A stretch of DNA of 64,000 nucleotides, taken from the NCBI RefSeq assembly GCF_905220995.1, contig NZ_CAJNBJ010000008.1:25546-89545 (forward strand). Reading direction: 5' to 3'. The notes below the pieces were generated by a model. The model was not told the origin of the DNA, searched no databases, and saw only the letters and a list, made by a program, of their open reading frames with translations. The stretch comes from Nitrospira defluvii (lineage in GTDB: Bacteria > Nitrospirota > Nitrospiria > Nitrospirales > Nitrospiraceae). The position numbers and the translations under genes were made by a program. The stretch's first letter is position 1, and every line of letters begins with the position of its first letter. Shown here one piece after another: positions 59,567 through 64,000 of the stretch.

Positions 59567-61084
59567 ATGACTTTCGGAGTCTTGGTCGGCTCCATCCTGG
59601 CCACGATGTTGGTCGTGGCTGCGGTGTTGATGGGGTTCGCCTACCTGTTCGCCAAACGAGGAAAGTCTGTGCCGCCCTTGCCCTGTTATGGCGGGGGTGT
59701 GGCCGTGCTGTTCGTCGTTGCGGCCTTGGTCGCCCACAGCGACCTGGTGAGTGCTGTCCCGCATCTCGTTCTGGCGGCTCTTGATGTGGCAGCCTGGCTT
59801 GCCGCCTCATTTTTTCTCTTCACGATTCTGGATGTCCTCATCATCGGCGAGTGGCTGATTGAACGAGGGCAGCGGTACATCCCTGATATCGTTCGCCAGC
59901 TACTGATTGGTGCGGAAGTCGTGGCCGCTGGGGTATTGATTCTCTGGCTGGTCATGGGGATCAATCTCGTGGCTTTGGTGGCGCTGCCGACGGTAGCGGC
60001 GGCCATGGTCGGCGTGGCGTTGAAGGATACGCTGACACGATTTTTCTCGGGGATCGAACTGGGAAAAATCGTCAAAGTGGGAGACTGGATTGCCGTACTC
60101 GATCGGGAGGGCATGGTCACACATATCGGGATGGAACACGTCACGCTGTTCACGCGCGCGCACGATGCGGTCTCACTGCCGAACGATTTAGTGATTCAAA
60201 GCGGCGTGACCAACTACAGCAGGCCGACCACGACGCATTTCTGCAATGTCTACGTCGATGCCGCCTACCGAACGCCGCCCGAAGAGGTTTGTGCGACGTT
60301 GCTTGAGACGGCCGCCGCGGTGTCGGGAGTGTTGCCGGATCCCAAGGCCACGGCGCTGGTCGCGGCGTTTAATGAGTCATCCATTCAATACCGAGTCAAA
60401 TTTCCCATCGGAGATTTTGCCCAGCGGGACATGATCGAAAGTACGATGCGGACCTACATCTGGCATGCCTTTTCTCGACAGGGAATTGAGATCCCCTTCC
60501 CTCAACGGGTCGTGCATCGAATCGCTGAGGCAGAGCGTGATTCTCAGTCCGCGACGATCGAGCGGATCACGTCGTACCTACCGACGGTGGATTTCCTGGC
60601 GACGCTCGACAAGAAACAAATCGAAGTCCTGGCCGGTGGATCACGGTGGGAGCGATACCTGCCGGGGGAGCGGGTGGTTCGGCAGGGAGACCCCGGAGAA
60701 GTCTTGTACATCATCGTCGCCGGTAAGGCCGATGTTCGTTTGGAGCAGGGGGGATTGGTCTCCACGGTGACGACGCTTGAGCCGGGAAAATTCTTCGGCG
60801 AGATGTCCTTACTGACAGGCGAGCCGCGTTCTGCCACGGTCTTGGCTGCGACAGACCTGTCGGTCATTGCCGTCGGCAAGCAGGCCTTGTTGCAAGTGGT
60901 TCAGGAGGACAGGCGGCTGATTGCGCAGATCGGCGAAGTGGTGGCTCGTCGGCAATCCGCGACGGCAGCGGCAAAGGCGCAACTATCTCGGGATGCGGCG
61001 GCCCTCTCCGTGGTCACACACACTCGCTCGCTCGTCGAACGAATTCAAAGTTTTTTCTGGGGTGGGCGTAAAACCGAGGGATAG
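59567..61084 (+). CDS. MscS-type mechanosensitive channel with C-terminal cyclic-nucleotide-binding domain
   Basis: 505 residues. Four to five N-terminal helices, then the MscS pore helix and beta domain (GVALKDTLTRFFSGIELGKI, VGDWIAVLDREGMVTHIG, LPNDLVIQSGVTNYSR). Residues ~345-460 are a cNMP-binding domain with the PGEVLYIIVAGKADVRLE and FFGEMSLLTGEPRSATVLA signatures. It is a membrane channel, probably gated or modulated by a nucleotide in the cytoplasm. The ligand, cAMP, cGMP or none, is not decided by the sequence. Confidence 0.88.
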   Translation: MTFGVLVGSILATMLVVAAVLMGFAYLFAKRGKSVPPLPCYGGGVAVLFVVAALVAHSDLVSAVPHLVLAALDVAAWLAASFFLFTILDVLIIGEWLIERGQRYIPDIVRQLLIGAEVVAAGVLILWLVMGINLVALVALPTVAAAMVGVALKDTLTRFFSGIELGKIVKVGDWIAVLDREGMVTHIGMEHVTLFTRAHDAVSLPNDLVIQSGVTNYSRPTTTHFCNVYVDAAYRTPPEEVCATLLETAAAVSGVLPDPKATALVAAFNESSIQYRVKFPIGDFAQRDMIESTMRTYIWHAFSRQGIEIPFPQRVVHRIAEAERDSQSATIERITSYLPTVDFLATLDKKQIEVLAGGSRWERYLPGERVVRQGDPGEVLYIIVAGKADVRLEQGGLVSTVTTLEPGKFFGEMSLLTGEPRSATVLAATDLSVIAVGKQALLQVVQEDRRLIAQIGEVVARRQSATAAAKAQLSRDAAALSVVTHTRSLVERIQSFFWGGRKTEG

Positions 61085-61099
61085 GAATGCAGAGGGGGG

Positions 61100-61609
61100 T
61101 CAAGGCTGCTTGAAGCTCAGTTTCATGCCTCGCTGTAATTGCAATGCCGCTGCCCGTCCTGCTCCAAGTTCGAGGACATACAGTGCCCCTTCATCCGAGT
61201 GGTATTGAGGGCAGCCATCGTCCTGTCTCGTGCAGATGGGAACATTCCGCTCAATATGGATTATGGTTTTTGTTGCATCCATCCAGATGATATCTAGCGG
61301 GATCTTGGTGTTCTTCATCCAGAACGTCCAAGGCTGAGCATCGCCAAAGATGAACAGCATCCCGCGGTCATCGGCGATGTGTTCGCGAAACATTAACCCT
61401 TGCGCGCGTTTGAGCGCCGTATCAGCCAATTCAGCCTGGATTAGCGTGCCCGTCGGGGTTTTGACCGTAATAAGCGTTTCGGTCGGTGGCTCGGTCGCCC
61501 AGCCTGCACTCGCCACAGCAACGACGAAGGTCCAGGCGCACCATCCTGCACACCTCAACCAGTTTCCTGACCACGTGTGCTCACGAGAGATCGTTGCTTG
61601 CCGTCCCAT
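61100..61609 (-). CDS. Secreted DUF192 protein
   Basis: 169 residues with a signal-peptide-like helix (WCAWTFVVAVASAGWA) and a DUF192 domain: AELADTALKRAQGLMFRE, GMLFIFGDAQPWTFWMKNT, IPLDIIWMD and a final VLELGAGRA. DUF192 is a small beta-barrel of unknown function found across bacteria and archaea. Convergent with the MscS gene, with a 15-base gap. Confidence 0.85.
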   Translation of the reverse strand: MGRQATISREHTWSGNWLRCAGWCAWTFVVAVASAGWATEPPTETLITVKTPTGTLIQAELADTALKRAQGLMFREHIADDRGMLFIFGDAQPWTFWMKNTKIPLDIIWMDATKTIIHIERNVPICTRQDDGCPQYHSDEGALYVLELGAGRAAALQLQRGMKLSFKQP

Positions 61610-61744
61610 GACGGCATCCTAGCGGCCTGTCTGTGGACACGTCAAGCTGTTGACTTCAGCCGAGCGATCCGCACATGCCGGCTTGCAATTTCGCCGGCCC
61701 CTATGCCATCCTCGCCCTATTGTTTGACAGAATGGAGGCTGTTC

Positions 61745-61930
61745 ATGAAGGAAACTCGACGTGTGGTGTACATGCGAGGCGTGTTTGTGTGTCCCAAGTG
61801 TCGACAGTCATATGTGCAGGAAAAGTGGATTGAAGAGTTTAGAATTCGTTGCCATAAATGCGACTATCGCGGGACGCTAACGCAAGTCTCTGTCGAAGAG
61901 CACATGGATGAGGAAATCGTCCGCCGGTAA
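61745..61930 (+). CDS. Small zinc-ribbon protein
   Basis: 61 residues from ATG 61745 with GGAGG upstream. Two Cys pairs, VCPKCRQ and RCHKCDYRG, ~20 residues apart form a zinc-ribbon. The rest is charged. Probably a nucleic-acid- or protein-binding adaptor; function unknown. It stands alone. Confidence 0.7.
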   Translation: MKETRRVVYMRGVFVCPKCRQSYVQEKWIEEFRIRCHKCDYRGTLTQVSVEEHMDEEIVRR

Positions 61931-62081
61931 AGCGTTGGGTTGTGTGGTATGCGTTTCACGGGACCCGTTGTCCCGCTCTCCCGCTGTCTTCTCGTCGAGT
62001 GACCTGGCCTTCAGTCAGTTGATGCAGAGTTTAGCCACGCCGGTTCGATTCCATCTTTTTCGAATAGTAAGAGGGTAGATC

Positions 62082-62714
62082 ATGCTTCAGATGTGGCGAA
62101 TGCTGCTTCTGTGTGCGGCGAGTCTTGTGACAGTTCCCGCAATCTGCCAGTCGGCCGATACCCAGGAAATGGTCCGTGTTCTGGTCGCCTACCACTCACT
62201 GTCCGGACATACGGAGAAAATGGCTGACGCGGTTGCCCAGGGTGCTCGTGCGGTTCCTGGTACGCAAGTGATCCTCAAGCGGGTGGGTGCGGTGACGTCC
62301 GATGAGTTGTTCTCGGTGGATGCGATAGTCCTCGGTTCCCCGGTCTATTGGTCGAACATGGCCGGTGAGGTCAAACAGTTCATCGATGATTGGCAATTCA
62401 AGTTTGGGGTTTTCCCAGAGTTCAAGCTCAAGAATAAAGTTGGAGCTGCATTCGTTACAGGTGGCCAGATTTCGAGTGGGAAAGAGTTGACGATGCTGTC
62501 CATCCTCGCGGCCATGCTCGGGAATTACATGGTAGCGGTCAGTGGGGGAGGGGCGTTCGGAGCCTCTGCGACGACCGAAGGCAATAGCCCTGGAATTGAC
62601 GAGCAGGAGTTGGCGGGAGCCAGGGAGCTGGGAGGAAGAGTTGCCGAAGTTTCGGCGGCACTCAAGCGGGGAATCGCACGACACGAATCTCGAACTGGCG
62701 TGAGCGGGCCGTGA
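62082..62714 (+). CDS. Flavodoxin-fold NAD(P)H:quinone oxidoreductase-like protein with signal peptide
   Basis: 210 residues. A hydrophobic leader (residues ~3-25, ending ICQSADT) precedes a WrbA/NQO-type flavodoxin domain: VLVAYHSLSGHTEKMADAVA (FMN phosphate loop), AIVLGSPVYWSNMAG, and AFVTGGQISSGKELT. Export of an FMN protein of this family is unusual; the leader could also be an uncleaved anchor. WrbA-like enzymes reduce quinones by two electrons. The two residual Cys (in the leader) do not make a lipobox. Confidence 0.75.
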   Translation: MLQMWRMLLLCAASLVTVPAICQSADTQEMVRVLVAYHSLSGHTEKMADAVAQGARAVPGTQVILKRVGAVTSDELFSVDAIVLGSPVYWSNMAGEVKQFIDDWQFKFGVFPEFKLKNKVGAAFVTGGQISSGKELTMLSILAAMLGNYMVAVSGGGAFGASATTEGNSPGIDEQELAGARELGGRVAEVSAALKRGIARHESRTGVSGP

Positions 62715-62737
62715 CCATTAAGAATGTGGTAGCGCAG

Positions 62738-62944
62738 TTACGATGACACAATTTTTCGGCAAGCACTCTCCAGTTGACTCTTTGCCAGCGTGACCAGCTC
62801 AGAGATATTCTTCGCGCATCGACCACAGCAGCCAGTATCCCGTAACCCGAATTCCGCAATGATTTGACGGGTCGTCAAGTATCCCTGACGACCCGCTTCC
62901 CGCACGTCTGATTCCGTCAAGCCCTTACATAGGCAGATATACAT
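62738..62944 (-). CDS. Bacterioferritin-associated ferredoxin-like [2Fe-2S] protein
   Basis: 68 residues from ATG 62944-62942 with GGGGAGA upstream; the longer frame has no ribosome site. C-x-C near the start (MYICLCKGLTE) and GCCGRCAKN in the middle are the Bfd/BFD-fold [2Fe-2S] ligands. Bfd reduces ferric iron in bacterioferritin to mobilise it. A promoter and a Fur-box-like site lie upstream, consistent with iron control. Confidence 0.85.
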   Translation of the reverse strand: MYICLCKGLTESDVREAGRQGYLTTRQIIAEFGLRDTGCCGRCAKNISELVTLAKSQLESACRKIVSS

Positions 62945-63007
62945 GAGTGGTGTCTCCCCACTGACGATCAGTTCTTCTTGCTGGCTGGGTTGAGTGGATA
63001 GTCGTCC

Positions 63008-63026
63008 GATACTGATAACTGTTCTC
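63008..63026. promoter_or_regulatory. Fur-box-like operator for the Bfd-like gene
   Basis: GATACTGATAACTGTTCTC matches the 19-base Fur consensus at 14 positions. It lies just downstream of the -10 element of the minus-strand promoter, where a repressor would block initiation. Confidence 0.45.
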
Positions 63027-63036
63027 AACTATGGTC

Positions 63037-63065
63037 AGTATACCGGCGATACTGGAATCTGTCAA
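63037..63065 (-). promoter_or_regulatory. Sigma-70-type promoter for the Bfd-like gene
   Basis: On the minus strand TTGACA (63065-63060), a 17-base spacer and TATACT (63042-63037). The remainder of 63066-63336 holds no feature that I can support. Confidence 0.7.
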
Positions 63066-63336
63066 CATTCGGGGAGATTGCCCTTGTTCTTCTGGACGAG
63101 GCGCCACTGATAGGCTTGCCGGGTGGTTGTTCAGATTCCCGGGCCTGTGATTCTATCTATAGAGGTCATCGTGGAGGTCGGCCCACACTGCTCCGCTGTC
63201 GCTGACACTGTTGGGATTCTGTTTCCGTCTGTGGTCCATAGCAATATGTCGACAGAACGAGGATTTCGTCGATCTTGCCGCGAGTGTGGGGAAAAAGATG
63301 AGGGGGGAATCGTAAAGATGCTCGGCAGCGAAAGTA

Positions 63337-63372
63337 CGAAGGCAGGAAGTTCAAGAGAACTTCCTGCCTTCG
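63337..63372 (-). terminator. Hairpin downstream of nxrB (distal)
   Basis: A perfect 16-bp stem, CGAAGGCAGGAAGTTC with its complement, around a 4-base loop. Only a weak T-rich tail on the minus strand (TACTTTCG). Confidence 0.6.
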
Positions 63373-63389
63373 TTGTGCTGCGCACCTTC

Positions 63390-63421
63390 ACTGACGAGAG
63401 AGGCTTGCCTCTCTCGTCAGT
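63390..63421 (-). terminator. Hairpin directly downstream of nxrB (proximal)
   Basis: A perfect 15-bp stem ACTGACGAGAGAGGC with its complement and a 2-base loop, 7 bases after the nxrB stop. No T-run follows; it may protect the mRNA 3' end or end transcription jointly with the distal hairpin. Confidence 0.6.
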
Positions 63422-63428
63422 GTGAGTC

Positions 63429-64000
63429 TTACAGCCAGTTCACGCGCTCGGCCGGCCGAATGTAGATCGGCTCTTCGACCTGGATGCGCGCCACTTCCTT
63501 GCCCGACTTGTTGAAGCCCAACACGGTATCGTTGTACATGTCGAACCGCTTCCCGTGGATTTGGGTTTCGAACACTTTCGGACCCGGAATGACATCGTAC
63601 CGGAAGACGATCTGCTGGCTGGCTCTCCAGAGCTGGAGGACCGCCAACAGTTCGCGGCTGGGCACGAGGTACTTCTCGATGGCGTTATCCACGCCCGGGC
63701 CGAACATCTGCCGGGCATACCCACGCGGGCTATGCCGAGGCGGAATGTAGTAGCCGTTGGGCTCGGTGCCCCACTGCGGATACAGCGGGAGCGCCACCTG
63801 TTCCACCCGAATCGTGTAGTACAGGGGATGCCAGCGGTCTTCGGCCCACAGGCCGTCGTCGCCGATGCGCATCAACGACTGCATGCGGATCTTGCCCACG
63901 CAGGCCGCCATACAGCGCGTTTCCATCGGCTCGCCGCCCGTCAAGGGGTCTTTCCCCTCGATGCGCGGATAGCACGCGATACACTTCTCCGACACCCGGG
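63429..64000 (-). CDS. nxrB: Nitrite oxidoreductase beta subunit, C-terminal part (5' end outside window)
   Basis: About 190 C-terminal residues; the frame runs off the right edge. The cysteines in KCIACYPR and the ETRCMAACVGKI segment belong to Fe-S clusters of the NarH/DmsB-type beta subunit. RWHPLYYTI, a GTEPNGYYIPP stretch and a C-terminal PIYIRPAERVNWL match what I know of Nitrospira NxrB. It relays electrons from the molybdenum alpha subunit to the gamma subunit. nxrA is expected beyond 64000, because A precedes B in known clusters. Confidence 0.85.
   Translation of the reverse strand, partial: RVSEKCIACYPRIEGKDPLTGGEPMETRCMAACVGKIRMQSLMRIGDDGLWAEDRWHPLYYTIRVEQVALPLYPQWGTEPNGYYIPPRHSPRGYARQMFGPGVDNAIEKYLVPSRELLAVLQLWRASQQIVFRYDVIPGPKVFETQIHGKRFDMYNDTVLGFNKSGKEVARIQVEEPIYIRPAERVNWL

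Noticed and set aside
58422..59810. A 462-codon minus-strand frame across relA/spoT
   Set aside because: It runs against two well-recognised genes and has no coherent domain.
62055..62070. A T-loop-like GGTTCGATTCC stretch suggesting a tRNA
   Set aside because: No acceptor stem, anticodon arm or D-arm could be fitted around it.
1..64000. CRISPR arrays, rRNA, tRNA and phage genes
   Set aside because: No regularly spaced repeats, no rRNA-like or tRNA-like segments and no phage structural genes were seen.

Overview
The window reads as a chromosomal segment from a nitrite-oxidising Nitrospira (phylum Nitrospirota). The evidence is the C-terminal part of an NxrB-type nitrite oxidoreductase beta subunit at the right edge, two NxrC-like heme b gamma subunits, a TorD-type chaperone, two copies of the divergent cytochrome bd-like oxidase typical of Nitrospira with dedicated c-type cytochromes, and a Pup/UBact-type ubiquitin-like protein. 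The species cannot be fixed from the sequence alone.

Layout. 1-7650: a multicopper oxidase (5' end outside the window), three secreted proteins that combine a type-1-copper-like C-x2-H-x2-M site with a C-terminal carboxypeptidase-regulatory-like beta domain, a LolA-like protein and a HEAT-repeat protein. 7854-16131: a methyltransferase, small membrane proteins, the first bd-like oxidase (11252), a DUF3047 protein and two membrane-anchored SUMF1-fold proteins without the catalytic cysteines. 16085-22943: three very small membrane-protein ORFs, then the second bd-like oxidase followed by a diheme, a monoheme and a diheme/EBDH-like cytochrome, closed by a strong terminator. 22970-30787: housekeeping genes mobA, GT9 glycosyltransferase, argS, tgt, yajC, secD, secF. 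30842-36574: a three-PAS sensor kinase, an NtrC-like regulator with an altered sigma-54 loop, and a convergent WD40 protein.

36641-50505 looks like an electron-transfer and NXR-maturation region: an HExxH/zinc-ribbon protein, a four-cluster ferredoxin, a TorD chaperone, NxrC, a radical SAM protein, a membrane protein, a TPR protein, TatA, an NHL-repeat protein, a second shorter NxrC-like protein, a PDZ protein and two tandem pentaheme cytochromes. 51196-53250 is a K+-independent-type H+-pyrophosphatase. An intact IS1595-family element lies at 53297-55140, with 26-bp imperfect inverted repeats, a perfect 8-bp target duplication and a passenger gene. It sits directly upstream of the Pup/UBact gene. 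55627-61084 holds recJ, relA/spoT and an MscS channel with a cyclic-nucleotide-binding domain. The right end holds DUF192, zinc-ribbon, flavodoxin and Bfd-like genes and the 3' part of nxrB, whose nxrA partner would be expected beyond 64000.

Together the genes describe a periplasm-oriented respiratory metabolism. NXR parts feed electrons to c-type cytochromes, bd-like oxidases are candidate terminal oxidases, the pyrophosphatase adds to the proton-motive force, and Tat/Sec components and chaperones assemble the exported cofactor proteins. No tRNA, rRNA or CRISPR array was seen.
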